Assembly: GCF_022539665.2 (NCBI RefSeq) | Contig: NC_081338.1 | Span: forward strand, 2,046,001 to 2,110,000 | Direction of reading: 5' to 3' | DNA length: 64,000 bases | Source: Daphnia carinata | Lineage: Eukaryota; Arthropoda; Branchiopoda; Diplostraca; Daphniidae | In this document: positions 42,486-54,504 of the stretch, piece after piece | Layout: each line of letters starts with the position of its first letter | How positions within the stretch are numbered: the first letter of the stretch is position 1 | Notes under the pieces: model-generated | Seen by the model: the letters and a program-made list of their open reading frames with translations, nothing else | Told to the model about the DNA's origin: nothing | The model's database searches: none | Made by a program: the position numbers and the translations under genes

Positions 42486-43119
42486 ATTAAGACCACTGGT
42501 TCATTATCTCCATAAGGAAAATAACATGGGTTGCCGTCCAGAAATTTGTAACTCTTCCGACGTTTTTTTGCCAAAAAATCAAAGGTCTTGCTAGATGATA
42601 TTGTTAGTCTCTAAATGTTTCACTAGATGACAGGATTTTTAGTCATGAAATGACTCGCTAGATGATGTAATGTTTTGTCATGAAATCTTCCCTCTATCAA
42701 TCTCCCTTTATCGTCTGCTGCGTGTAGGCGCTATTCTTCAACTTAAGCTTGTATGTTACGAAAATGCTTACAGTTTTGTAGTCTTCGTTGCAGACCCAGA
42801 GTTAGTAGATGCTATTTCAGACATGTCAAATCAAACGATAATCGATCGACAAAGGAAATGGTTCTGCACATGCTTCCTACCGCGTGTTTAACCAGCTTGT
42901 GGTCGACGTGCATTACCAAAGGAAATCTAATCGGGAACCACGATCAGTTGCAGCATCAGAAAAGTACAGCTCAAAGGAATCAACTAAACTTCCTAGGTGG
43001 GACCTTTATTCAAAAATTCAGTCAGATTATCTAAAAGGCTACTTGATGCTGCAGTAATCACACAGCATTCTGATGTCTCATTTTATTGTGAACTATTTTA
43101 GTGACAGTGAATTTATCAG

Positions 43120-43272
43120 GTCAAGCAAAATTTTCCATCTGACAAAATAGCAGTACTAGTGGATGCCGTACAAAATTACTATAAAGTGGAAAAGCTGACA
43201 CCAGAGATCGTGGAGATGGCTAAAAACCTCGAAGCTCATGTACCCAATTCTGACTACGTTCCTATGGCTTAA
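43120..43272 (+). other. Candidate terminal exon
   Basis: After the acceptor ATTTATCAG (43111-43119) a 51-codon frame reads VKQNFPSDKIAVLVDAVQNY...VEMAKNLEAHVPNSDY and ends with TAA 43270-43272. The composition is protein-like, but I do not recognise the family and the upstream exons are unclear. Confidence 0.3.
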
Positions 43273-43279
43273 AAGTAAT

Positions 43280-45940
43280 TAGCAATTTTGAAAAGGTGCA
43301 TCCTGGTGGATTGTTGGCATCGGAACGCCTGTGGAGGGGCATCAGTAAAGCAATCGACTGATGGCGATGAAGGGTATGGCACGTATTCGCCAGCAAATCC
43401 ATAATAAATAGACAACGAGATTAATCGGATACGGACGCTGGTGAAAATGACATAGATGCATCTATCCACGAAGCCCATACTTGCCCCAATTTCTTATATA
43501 TCCGTTTAAAAAAAAAAAAACAAAAAAAAAACAGTATGTCACCTCTTTGAATTCCACCCTTTTCAAACACATTGGTTCATCTTAGATATATTGTACTGAT
43601 AATTTTCTATTTAAATTGATCTTTTCGGGGGCAAGATAAACTTAGGCAGTATATAGAACAATAGTGCGAAACGAAACGTCACGTGGAAAAATCCCTTAAA
43701 TCTTGTTTGATTTTACGTCACTTGCCTTCGTCATATCTGCCTACACTCCGCCTACCATTTGCATTCCGACGGCCAACGGCACATCAATTTGGAACCATTG
43801 TTTTTAGTTTGATTTGTACTCGTCAAAGTTGGACTGTTTTTTGAGGTGTCCATTTGGGATTTTTTTTTTGTGGGAATGATCATTCGAAATTCACGGGTTT
43901 TGGAAGTTGTGTTATGCCGACTGGGCTCTCCGTTACCGAATTCTCTTAATCAAAACGTAGATCTTCGCAATTTGCTTGGCTGTTACGTCACCATTAACCG
44001 ATATACAATGGCTATTGAACGGCGTGAGCGGATGCTAGAGAATACACTGACATGTCTATATGATCAAGAGTCCTATTTTGGACTGATTTTGATGTACTGG
44101 TTTAAAGGAAAGTAAAAAGAAGGAAGATGTATGCTGGATTTACTTCGGCAGTTGTATAGGGATGATAGGATTGCAACGATCGATAACGTAAACAGACCCA
44201 AACACCTTTCGTAGTGCATGTCCGCCATAGCGTCCGTACGCATATTAAATGTGCACGTGCAATCAAACATCTTGTTATTTTATATTGAGCGTTCGTATTA
44301 TGCGATTTCCGAGGAGACGGCACGACACTTTTAGCTGCGATAAGTTTCGTTAGGGCACGGAGCGTGCCCTGCCCTTAATACCAAGTACGTCATTGACGTT
44401 CAGTTGTTGTGGATCATGTGCTATTTAAGGGTGCCCTAATTGGTTTTTCTTTTAACACGTTTCCAACGTTCTCTTGAAATGTGAAATGTCTTCTCTGTGG
44501 GCCAACGCCAACGTCATGTTTTAACCAAACTCTGTCGGCTTAACAAATCTGAACTTAAATAGCATGGCTTTAAAATAATGTTAGATACTTATACGTTGGC
44601 GCCCAAAGTCCCACGAGAAATTCAAGGGCGATGGAATTATGATTGCCTTTCGCAAAGATGACTTTATCATTGATTTCTCTCGTCAAAGCGTATCTTGAAC
44701 ATCAAATGGATAGTAACCGTAGCTCCTTTAGCATTTGCCAACTTGTTAAGACATTAAAAAAATGGCAAATGAAATGAAACATTGGGCAATAACAGTTTAA
44801 TCGGTGACGTGCAAACGTATAGCTGTAAGAGACTGTATGTAAAGAGAATCGACTAAAAACTTGCTTTATTGTAGGAAAGGTATAAGTATATAAGTATTAT
44901 TAATGGCGAAAATTGCGTTGTCCGTCAAGCTCAATAGTTAAAGATAATTAGATCTTATTTTATTATTAGCTGTCCTCGTTCCAAAATAAGTATGTCCCTG
45001 CCATGTATATATGCATTAACTAGTCGTTCCATACGTAGGCTATGTGGTTTATAAATGAAATGTTTAATACAGCTATTATGTCGTTATTCAATCCGTACTT
45101 GTTTCTATTCTTTATTACATAAAGCGGATGAAGACGATTTCATTTAGTGGTCGTACAACATCGTAATTTCTGAACACAATTAATGCATTAGGACATTTGT
45201 GGGGAATATATCATGGTTATTCACGGAATAGTAATGAATTTATTTATATAGTCGCTTAGCACAAATCTCATTTATTCATTACGTTACTCCATTGGCATTG
45301 TTACGTTGTTGTGGTTAAAATCCATTATATTTCGGTTTTTAATTAAATAGCAGAATCCCTAGAACTGAGACGTAAACCCGAATTAGCGAAGCAATCTCGA
45401 CATTTTTATTAATTTAATTTTTTTTAAATATTAACTTTAGCCACTAAGCTATGGTCGGGTATTGATTCAAACACCTCATCTTTTAAGGTGAGAGGCGAAC
45501 TCGTCATAATTTCGCCACCCTTCTATGTCAGAGTGCAAAAGCATTCGCGGTGAGTGAGTGTCCACTACATAAAAGCGTCTGTCATTGCTATTTGCTCAGT
45601 TAAAAGGGTAGAAACTGAAAGAATCCGCGCAATTTCTTCAGATCCAATAACATAAACCCAAAGGAACAAGTGATATGACGGTAACTGTAATGCTCGTATC
45701 CATCAGACTGTGATTACGTTGTAAATTTCACTTAGTTTCATATTGTCATTTCAAGGATCCTTAATCAATACAGTACTACACGGTGACAGATCTGAGAAAA
45801 TGCTTTTTAGAAAACGTATTAAAGGCACAAACAATATATCCAGTATATCTAGACATAATCATCATGCTACGCTACATTCTTCGCTTCGACAGCTTGTAGT
45901 CTGACAGTCCTGATCGAGTTGGTTTCTTGGGCAAGGCTTT
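43280..45940. other. Intergenic, nothing recognised
   Basis: AT-rich sequence with A-runs near 43510 and no convincing coding, RNA or element ends. A few weak ORFs lack any family signature. Confidence 0.4.
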
Positions 45941-46085
45941 CAAAACCTAAACAAGACCATTATCAAAATTGTAGATGAAATTGGAAAAGATAAAATTTTG
46001 TTTCCGAATGTGTGCACTTTCCACGAGAGTTATATGCACCAAAGGAAATGAAATGTCATAGAAATAAGTGCCCACCTCTGAATAC

Positions 46086-49017
46086 ATGGATTCCGTTCCT
46101 TCCAACTGACGACGGATCGTCCTGGAATTATTCATGTCCATCGTTGTGCTCAGATCATCGTCACTGTGCGACGAGCTCGAGTCAGAATCGGCGTCTAAGT
46201 CGAGGCCTGTTATGGTGGACGTGATGTCTCCGAAATCGAGAGCTTCTTGTAGAACCGTTAGAGGATGTAATGCGCCTTCATTCAAATTAGTAGATATTAT
46301 ACTACAAACCAAGACAAAGCTGCAACAACCGAAAAAGAAAACTAACCAGTGGATTTGGAACTCCTAAATTTAGCGGAAGAAAACGATTTCGATGCCACAG
46401 AACTCTTGCTTTCATCACCACGTCGATTTGCATGATGTCCCAGCTTTGTTTGGCTTTCGATTCCTGCGCTTACACGGTGAGAATTGGCCATAGGTTTTGC
46501 CGGTGTTGTAGGTTTGACGCGCTGTACCATCGGACTGGGGCCATTGGTGGGTTCGAGTAAATCGGGTTTACTGTTATTGAACTTTTGCTGCAACTTGGGT
46601 GTCGGCTTTGGAGAAACATCGGGTGACAGGGGGGTGGGGTAGATGTGGTGGTGAGTCAGCCCAGTCTGACGAAGAATGATTCAGCTGGCTTGTCCGTCCA
46701 CTGAACATCTCTGCTTCCGTGGTCGTATCCAGCTGGTAATTTTGTTGGCAGCTGACGCGGCTGCGCTGACCTGAAGGGTCGGTTAAAACACCCAGGCCCG
46801 AATCTGTGGTGCTCACCGATTGCCCACGTTGCTTGCATAAGTCTGAAGAGCTACCGGCCGACTGATGGCCACTCGATGAACCGCCTTCATTCATCATGGG
46901 GGACCTGCGCGAAACGGATTTCTGTGGAACGTCATAGTCGCTGTAGCCGAACACTGAGCGATTCTTCATGCCTTGGCCGGCTGATGCAATGCTGGATAGG
47001 AGTCAAGGTCAGCGCACGAATTTTTCGACGGTCCTTCTTCCGTAGGCTGTTCATGCTGCGGGAAATGCATTTTGTCGTCGTAAAGAACCACGTGGTCCTG
47101 ACCCCTCCTCAATTGGTACCGAGACGCCGATTCAGCCGTGCCGGCAATAGCCGAAGCAGCCGCCGAAGAAGATGAATTGTCTCCACCGCTGCACTGACAT
47201 TCGTTATTCAAATCTATGCGGAACGTTACGGATGTCTTATGTCGCGCGAGAGATTCGGTACCATTAGGAGTGGGGCTCAGCGTTAGTTTAGCCAATGCGC
47301 TGGCACCGCTTTCATTGATGGAGCCTTCCATTCTGGCCGATTGACGACCGTAACTTCCTCACACTTGTTGTGTGTTGTTATTCTTGACGGTGTGATTGCT
47401 GTTGCTTTGGCCAACCAGTTGACTTTTGATGCGCTGATTGATTGAGTGGACTGGGTCAGGTTGCCTACCAAGGTGACCAGAAGTGCCGTTCTGCTGCGTC
47501 GCCAATCCGTGTTAAGTAACAATGGCTTCAGCTGCGGCGGCCACGGCGGCGGCCGTATTGGCAGCCGAGCTGTTTACATTATCTTGGCCCGCACCCGCAT
47601 TATTCTCTGTTCCGTTCAGTTTACTCTTTGACGATTTGTTGAACTTGGTGGTGAACATGTCTTTGATATGTTGGTAGGTCTTGCCAGACAATTTCTTGCC
47701 CATGGAACCGTTCTTGTTGTTGCCGGCTGTGGTTTCCACTTCTTCTTTCTGTGTCTTGTCCGATGGGAAGTGTGAGTGAGCTATCGACGACTCGTTATTA
47801 GGGTTGGCCATGGTGCTAGGCTCCACACCGTTTCTCTGATCGATGGTCAGTCGTTCCATTGCCTACAGCAGGTGACAATTCAGGTTGATTAGCTCAAGGA
47901 TTTAGATTTTTTTTTTCTTTCACAGGTATAAGACGAACGAAAAAAAAAAGAAAGCAAGAGAAATGCTTGATGAGGCAAGAATGGAAATGAATGATGGGAC
48001 TTTTACCCGAGGCAACGTGGCCGATAGAGAAAATTGAGACGATCCACATAGCGGACCGTCCCTTAAGAACATTTTGTTGCAAGTGTCACGAAGGCGGTCG
48101 AAAGTCGCCGTATCACTGCCTTGGTTGCTCCACGGAGCTACTGTGACATTGCTGTTGCAGACATATCCAAACATAGAAGACGAAATGATGATGAATGCAA
48201 GTTAAAACTGGCTGAATTTTGTTTACAAAGAGTATAATGCAACTGGTATATACCTGGGCCTATCAGCTTGCACACTGTCCACTTGAATTCCATACTGAGT
48301 CAGGTGGGAGGAATTGGAAGAAGAGGTGGGCGCGAATGGGTCGCGCAAACTGACAGGTCCCGTGTGCTGCGAGTCGAAACTGAGAGGATGATTGCCCAAG
48401 CCGATGGATGTAGCATTATTGCTGATCAGACCGAAGGATTGCTGCGACTGGTGCTGGTACGCTTGCTGATGCTGCTGGTGCTGTTGTTGCTGTTGTTGTT
48501 AGTGCTGGATGTGGCCGGCAAAATTCATAGGAACATAGCTGCTCTCCTGGCGCCATCCCATATAATGGATATGCATTGGCTGTATAATGAATGACCAACA
48601 TAGAGAAAGGGGTGGTTTTTAGGATTTGGGTTAATAACCGACAACTCGTTCTTTTAACAGTCCGAGGCTAGCTTTTAATGGCTGTGTTTCCACACGTAGT
48701 TACCTGCGTTCAACTAACACTTTAAAATTAAATCATTAACAGCGCCATCGCCTGTCCAAATTAGCCAACGGTTTCCTTAAATTCCTTTAGCGCTAATGAA
48801 TGCAACGCAGGTTAAAACAGAAGACGAGTTAGAATGACCGTAAAAAATGTTCGCATACCATATAGGAAGCGGGTCGATGCAATTCCTCGGAGCCAGAGAC
48901 ATGATCGAACCCATCCGGGTAAATAATGCCCAGCGTGGTGAGGCGCTCCGGCAATAACTTCGCCGTTTCGTCCTTGCGTGATTTGTAATCACGAAAGCAT
49001 TTGAAACAACCAGTCAA
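46086..49017 (-). pseudogene. Multi-exon Gln/Ser-rich protein gene, decayed; family not recognised
   Basis: Exon-like pieces in minus-strand order. 49017-48857: GCFKCFRDYKSRKDETAKLL...LGIIYPDGFDHV, with a GTATGC donor. About 48551-48258: MHIHYMGWRQESSYVPMNF, a His/Gln run with a TAA inside it, then NHPLSFDSQHTGPVSL. About 48177-48011: MFGYVCNSNVTVAPWSNQ. A long exon 47866-46350: MERLTIDQRNGVEPS, GKTYQHIKDMFTTKFNK, SVFGYSDYDVPQKSV. Finally LHPLTVLQEALDFGDI...TIRRQLEGTESMYSEV near 46280-46090. The long exon has stops at 47512 and about 47361 in an otherwise continuous frame, plus shifts near 46970 and 46590. The introns are retained, so it is not a processed copy. Confidence 0.55.
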
Positions 49018-49249
49018 AACCTGCTCACTTTTAAAAATATATTAATCGCCGGGGTACTGATAACCGTAATGAAATGTAATATTGAAAAATCTAACTACGA
49101 AAAATAAAACTAAGAAACAAAAAAAATAAAATAAAATAAAAAAATAACAACTGATTGTGCGTATTTCCTCGTTCCAGGCTGACTGCGTCACAATAGTTTT
49201 CATGCAAGCACATAATTTTAGTATTTTAAAGCTAAAATAAAAGACGCAA

Positions 49250-49799
49250 AATAAATGAGAGCAGCAGCAGCAACAACAAACCCAGCAACGAAAACTTCAA
49301 CAGTACTACCAGCAACAATAGAGGCAGCATGCTCTTCTCGTGCAGCAACAACGACAAGCAATGCAACAACAGCAAACAATGCAGCAACAACAGGGAATGC
49401 AACAACAACAGGTAATGCAGCAGCAACAAGCAATGCAGCAACAGGCCTTACGGCATCAACAAACTTCGACGCAACAGAGTGGCTATCCGGTGTCGGCCGG
49501 AATTTCATCCGGTTACCGTCAGGCTGCTAACATACAGCCCCGTAGCTCAGGGGTGATATTCTAATTATCATTTTTAATATTGCATTTAATTTAAAAATTT
49601 TACCTTATTTCCTAATTCAGTGATCGTATCGAGCCACGTATGACTACGATGCCGATGACGACGACGAAATTTTTCTTTCCGCGATGGCGATGTTATCGTC
49701 GATTGCAAACCGATCGATGGGGGTTGGATGATGGGCACAGTCCTGAGGACAGGCAGATCCGGAATGGTTCCGGCAAACTACATAGAACCTATCAACTAA
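49250..49799 (+). pseudogene. Lasp-like protein fragment: Gln-rich linker and SH3 domain
   Basis: The exon to 49552 encodes a Gln/Met-rich tract (with one TAG) and then STQQSGYPVSAGISSGYRQA. A 68-bp GT-AG intron (49553-49620) follows. The last exon encodes an SH3 domain ([10 protein letters not shown], then [37 protein letters not shown], stop 49797), split between two frames by a shift near 49638 and an extra T near 49664. The closest pattern I know is the C-terminal SH3 of LIM-and-SH3 (Lasp) proteins, which bind actin. The LIM and nebulin repeats are absent, so it is a 3' fragment. Confidence 0.6.
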
Positions 49800-49854
49800 T
49801 ATTTTCGTTCTTTTTTTTTAACTATTTAACTAAAAACATATTGGGATACGCGTG

Positions 49855-50960
49855 AATTACCGGTTACTCTGAAAGGATAGCTATTGTGGCCAGGTTCAGT
49901 CAGAGCGTAAGCCTGACAGAGCATGGAAGCGGCGATGATGACGATAGCGTTACGCGAGACCGAATTCAGCCAACATGTCGTGTTGACCCAATTTTGCCAT
50001 CGCCTTCTTCACTCAATTTGATTTGATCAAGAACCTATCTTACGGAAAAAAAGATGTGAGTCAAGAGGGTGAAGTATCTTCCGCAACGCTTATATCCGAA
50101 GTAGAAGCAAAATAGCGATGGAGGCAAAACCCAAAACAGCATCCCATTTTTTAGTTTCTTCAATGTGTTCAAATACCGCTGTGCACGTATTGAGGAACCC
50201 TTCGTCATCAAATCTGAGGCCGAAAAGGGCTTCAATTTGTGTTGCAGCCATCGCGAAGGCGGCAGCGCTCGTGAATCCGGCCACGGCTTCAGCTGCGAAA
50301 AAGTCAATCAAGAAACCTGCAAATAGTAAACAACTTTTCATTATTAATTCGAAACAGCTTTCCATTACACATACCGATCCTTACCGAAATTGAGCAGGCC
50401 GAAGAGAAGAACAATGCAACCGGTGAGAAATGCGAGAAGGATAGCTGCTTCAGGTCCCATAAGTGCAGCCACGGAATCGTAAGTGACGAGTGACATAAGG
50501 GCCGTTGGCCCAATGGTGACCACAGGCGTACTGCCGAAAGGAGATAAACGAAACATCCCACTTAAGAGGCGCACAGACCATACTAATGAAAATTAAATAA
50601 TAAAAATTTAGCATTGACCAACAACTGTACTTCGATGAATGAATGCCTCAGAAGGGAGTCCAGCACGGTAGCGTAAGCTAATCCTTGTGGAATTACTGTT
50701 ACTCCGACGGTGATTCCGGCCACAAGATCAGCTACAAAATTTTGTGCAGACTATTTGGGAAGCCATTTCAATATTGGGATGCGCATGTACAATGTTTTTT
50801 TGCGAAAAATTCCCTGTTTTCGTTTATTAAGACCGCGAATTGTCTTTGCCATGGCCCTGTTTCAACCGAACAACAGTCACGGAATTTTTCCGTCTGGCCG
50901 ACCTCATCTTCGCTGCCGGTTTGAAAATTCTTTTCTGATGCGCTACTTGAACTAGCGCCT
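49855..50960 (-). pseudogene. SLC26A11-like sulfate/anion transporter fragment
   Basis: Minus-strand pieces follow the N-terminal half of SulP/SLC26 transporters. RIPILKWLPK, then TAG, then FVADLVAGITVGVTVIPQGL (about 50800-50660). GSTPVVTIGPTALMSL...MGPEAAILLAFLTGCIVLL (50530-50395), with a frameshift just before it. A 66-bp intron. LIDFFAAEAVAGFTSAAAFA (50320 downward). SRNAIVIIAASMLCQAYAL near 49960-49900. The STAS domain and the second half are missing. A stop, a frameshift and truncation make it a pseudogene with introns retained. Confidence 0.65.
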
Positions 50961-50989
50961 TCTTCATTAGCCGTCATATCCAACTTCAC

Positions 50990-51752
50990 ATAGATTTTGA
51001 AAGGAATACCAACCTGAGAAGCACAAAGCGCTGTAACAGACCTGGTTAATAATAATATGATATGCTAATATGCATATATATGCTGTATGTAATAATAATA
51101 GATATAACTGGGTAACATTGTTTGGTCATATTATCGATTGCGAGTTGTTATAGGAGTCAATCCCTCCGACTAACTATAAGTGATAATGTCACACCTTACA
51201 ATCAAGATTAAAAGCCCTTAATGCTTGAAAAACAAATATACAATTTGCATGTGTGTTAAAGGTTTATCTCAGTGAATTCTATTTTATAGAGATGGTTTTC
51301 CACTTGTTTTAACGATCGCTTTAGTTTTGCGCTTTTTAGTCAGACTGATCTTAGTGGAACAGACTAGCAATTCGTTTTTTTTTCTTTTTCCCCCTAAAGT
51401 AGTGCCCTCTTAATGCCCCCTCCCCGCCCTACAGCATGGAAACACAAGACAATTTTGGTAAGGTGTTTAAAGCAGTGCATTTAGAACTCCAACCAAAGTG
51501 TGACACATACAAACGACATTCATTCTCACATATACATACATACATACAAACATGCACATCAAGCAATTTTGACTAGATTATATATACCAAAGTTTTACAC
51601 ATTTTCACACACTCATTCACACAGACATGCACACAATTTTGGAAATACACGCTTCTACTAATTAAGGGTAATCAAAGGGGAATTTAATAACCTTGAACGT
51701 TTCCCGTCAGGAAGAGTTTCTGGAACATCTTCTTCCCGCTTACGTTTACCCA
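50990..51752. other. Spacer, low-complexity
   Basis: AT-rich, with a short ACAT/CATA microsatellite near 51535-51560 and CA-rich sequence to 51640. No gene seen. Confidence 0.5.
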
Positions 51753-52016
51753 CTAGTTTGGACGGTCCAGGATTGACAGATATGTCTCACCTCTAGCTTT
51801 AGCCAAAGCTAACGTCTCACGCTGTGCCTTAATCTCATCCAAAATCTCAGCCAAAGTCTGATCATCCTCTTCATTCTCCTCCTGCTTCACATCCTCCTCC
51901 TCCTTCTCTTCCTGCTCATCCGCAGCGTTAGCCGAAATCCTAATCCATACCGCAAGCAAAGCTTTAGCTTCCTGCTCTTCCTCCTTCTCCACATCCCCAT
52001 CGTCAGCCTTGGCCAC
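51753..52016 (-). other. Acidic low-complexity ORF, doubtful
   Basis: 87 codons rich in Glu/Asp (EKEEEQEAKALL, EQEEKEEEDVKQEENEEDD) followed by a short helical tail. It abuts the Dicer remnant on the other strand. It could be an exon of an unknown gene or a purine-rich chance frame. Confidence 0.25.
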
Positions 52017-54360
52017 ATTTTCATACCAAAAGTTTCATGCCAAACCAACAGTTAAGAAAATAGGAAGTGAAAATCGGAAGCAAGAAGACGTTATGAAGCG
52101 TTTTCGTAGTCGCGATTGTAACATTCTTGTAGCAACGAGCATTTTAGAGGATGGGATTGACGTTCCAGCGTGCCCTCTGGTTATCTGGTACGATTTGCCA
52201 CAAATTTACTGGGCGTGTGTTCGTTCAATGGCTCGAGCGCACTCTAAAAAATCATTGTATTCAGATGGTCGAGAAGGAGCCCATAGATGAATTTCTGGTG
52301 AAGCTCTCCCACTTCCATGCCACTGAACAAATTCTGCAAAGTAAAAATGGCTATCACAACTCTTTGGCCGAGTTCGTCAATCACAGTGAAGATATGCCCA
52401 ATAACATTGGGAATCCGTACACTTCTGGTGACGCTTCAATATCTTATGCGCCTTTATAAAACGCCATCGCCATCATTAACAGGTATAACGCAAATGGGTT
52501 TAAAATAAAACGACTGCAATTTTCAGAAAATATTTGTAGATATTGCGCAAAGTTGCCCAGTGATTGTTTCACGCGCCTTATTCCTACTTGGAAATATGAA
52601 CAGTAAGCGAGAATACGTTGACCCATCGGTATGGGACAAATGGTCCGAACTATTTCAGAGAAGTGATGCAGCAGAGAAAATACGCTCGGCTGTAGCGTAT
52701 GTTTGCTCATTACAACTACTGATAAAGTCTCCTGTGCGGCAAACTATATCAGGTCTTCCCATGTCGCCAAAAGTTATAGCAAACGTTCTTGCAGCGCTGG
52801 AACCGTGTCGGTTATTGCGCCAGCAAAAAGAGCTGGACGATAACTTTTATCCCACTGAAAAGGAAAATCTTCGACTGGGGTTGAGGATTACAAAGCAGAT
52901 TTGTAAGACGAAATTGTTTCCGACAATGTGCCACGTCCGGGCACTACGAAAAAAACACTAAATAGAAGACAGCAACGAACCAAAATCGCCTTCAAAGCCG
53001 CAAAATGAAAAAGTAAGAAAGCGAAAAAGAGCACAGGAGCTTCTTTATTGGATTTCGGATTGTGGAACCTTATACAATTGATGTCAACAATCAGAATGGT
53101 AATACGATATAACAAGCTAGATCGCTTATTAATAATAATACTATTTCCATTTTGTCATACAGGACCCATATAAGGACCCTCCCTCCCCCCCCCCTTTAGT
53201 TTGGCGTGGGAACTTAGAGATTATGTTGGATCCTGGGATGAGCCAAAACCAAAGGAATTCTCCTAGTACCGCCCGAAGTCAATTTCGGATTGATTAGGAA
53301 TTTTTCGGACGGGTCGTATAATAGTGATCAAAGCGTGAATGACAGTGGACAAAGAGATCCCTATTGTATCGCCTTTCCATCGTCGAGTAATGGACCATCC
53401 AGACAATCTGGCAGAAATTTCGGAATCCTACAGGCATTTACAATGTCTAGTGCGAATGATGGCATTAATTTAGCACGATCTGAAACGATTGGCGAATCGT
53501 TCTTAAAGTACTCTATCACAACTTATTTTTGTACTGCAAATATAGTACTATTCATGAGGAGAAACTCAGTCATGTGCGCTCGCACCAGGTTTCCAATCTC
53601 CATCTTTATCGTCTAGGCAAGAAAAAACTTTTCGGTGGATGCATGGTTGCAACGAAATTCAATCCGCACGAGAATTGGTTGCCACTTGGCTACGTAATCC
53701 CAGATGCTTTGGAAGAAGCACTGATTTCACAATGCCATTGAAATTCTTGGAATATGCATGGATCTTCAGGTATTTTTAACAATTCATTTGACTCTGGTGC
53801 CACTTTGTTACTCGTGAAAAAGAAATTGATTTCGTTAAATGACACTCTAGGGAATGGAGCATATGTCAAGCAACAAGTGAAAGCCTTGGTTCAAGAGAAA
53901 TAGAAGCAGTCGAGGACATGGTAGTCGAAGAAAACATGTACCATGCCCAAGATTTACCTCGCTTCGTTCCTTATAACCCACTTACGCAACATAGCATACC
54001 AGATAAAAGTATGCCGATTGTGTAGAGGCGCTCATTGGAGCCTACCTCAGAGCTTGTGGTCCAAGAGGGGCTCTGCTTTTCATATCCTGGCTTGGATTGA
54101 TGATGCTCCTTGTCCTTGAGGAAGGTTCGTATGGCTTCTGGACTCTGTCTCACCTGTCTCACCTTTGGTTGATCAGCCATTACATGTTCTTGTTATGCTT
54201 GATCACGTGTTAGCTAGATTTGATTCGTTTGAAGAAAAGATCTGCTATAAGTTTAACGACCGCTCCTAGCTGTTATAGGCCTTCAGCCACGCCTTGTACT
54301 ATCTCAACAGATTGTCCGATTGCTATCAAATACTCGAATTCCTCGGTGATGCCCTCTTAG
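52009..54360 (+). pseudogene. Dicer-1-like gene remnant (helicase end, DUF283, RNase IIIa, start of RNase IIIb)
   Basis: Order matches insect/crustacean Dicer-1. Helicase C-terminal part: QEDVMKRFRSRDCNILVATS, DGIDVPACPLVI. Then KEPIDEFLVKLSHFHATEQI with a frameshift between (about 52265). A TAA at 52456, a 57-bp intron 52483-52539, then RYCAKLPSDCF. DUF283: SPVRQTISGLPMS, LEPCRLLRQQKELDDNF, then VPRPGTTKK in another frame. RNase IIIa: [65 protein letters not shown]. RNase IIIb begins LEFLGDALL and reaches a GT donor at 54361. PAZ is not found in the ~300 bases where it belongs. Many stops and shifts; introns retained. Dicer normally processes pre-miRNA. Confidence 0.8.
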
Positions 54361-54400
54361 GTAAAAATGTTTCAATTATAAGTAGAAAAACTCCACTCAA

Positions 54401-54477
54401 CTTTTACAGTGTTGACACGTCATTTATTTAGCTTTCTGAGTTCTTTTCGCGCCATTGCCGCGCCTCATGCCTCAGAC
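54401..54477 (+). repeat. DIRS left inverted terminal repeat (core)
   Basis: Exact 77-base inverse of 58862-58938. The element's own end extends outward to about 54374 (AATTATAAGTAG). Confidence 0.9.
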
Positions 54478-54504
54478 TGTTTTTAGCTTTATCTGAGTGC
54501 AGTC

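Noticed and set aside
44073-44323. Overlapping minus-strand ORFs near 44.2 kb
   Set aside because: No conserved motif; two frames overlap as expected by chance.
49218-49508. Leu/Val/Ala-rich minus-strand ORFs
   Set aside because: Antisense of the CAA/CAG repeat that encodes the Lasp-like Gln tract.
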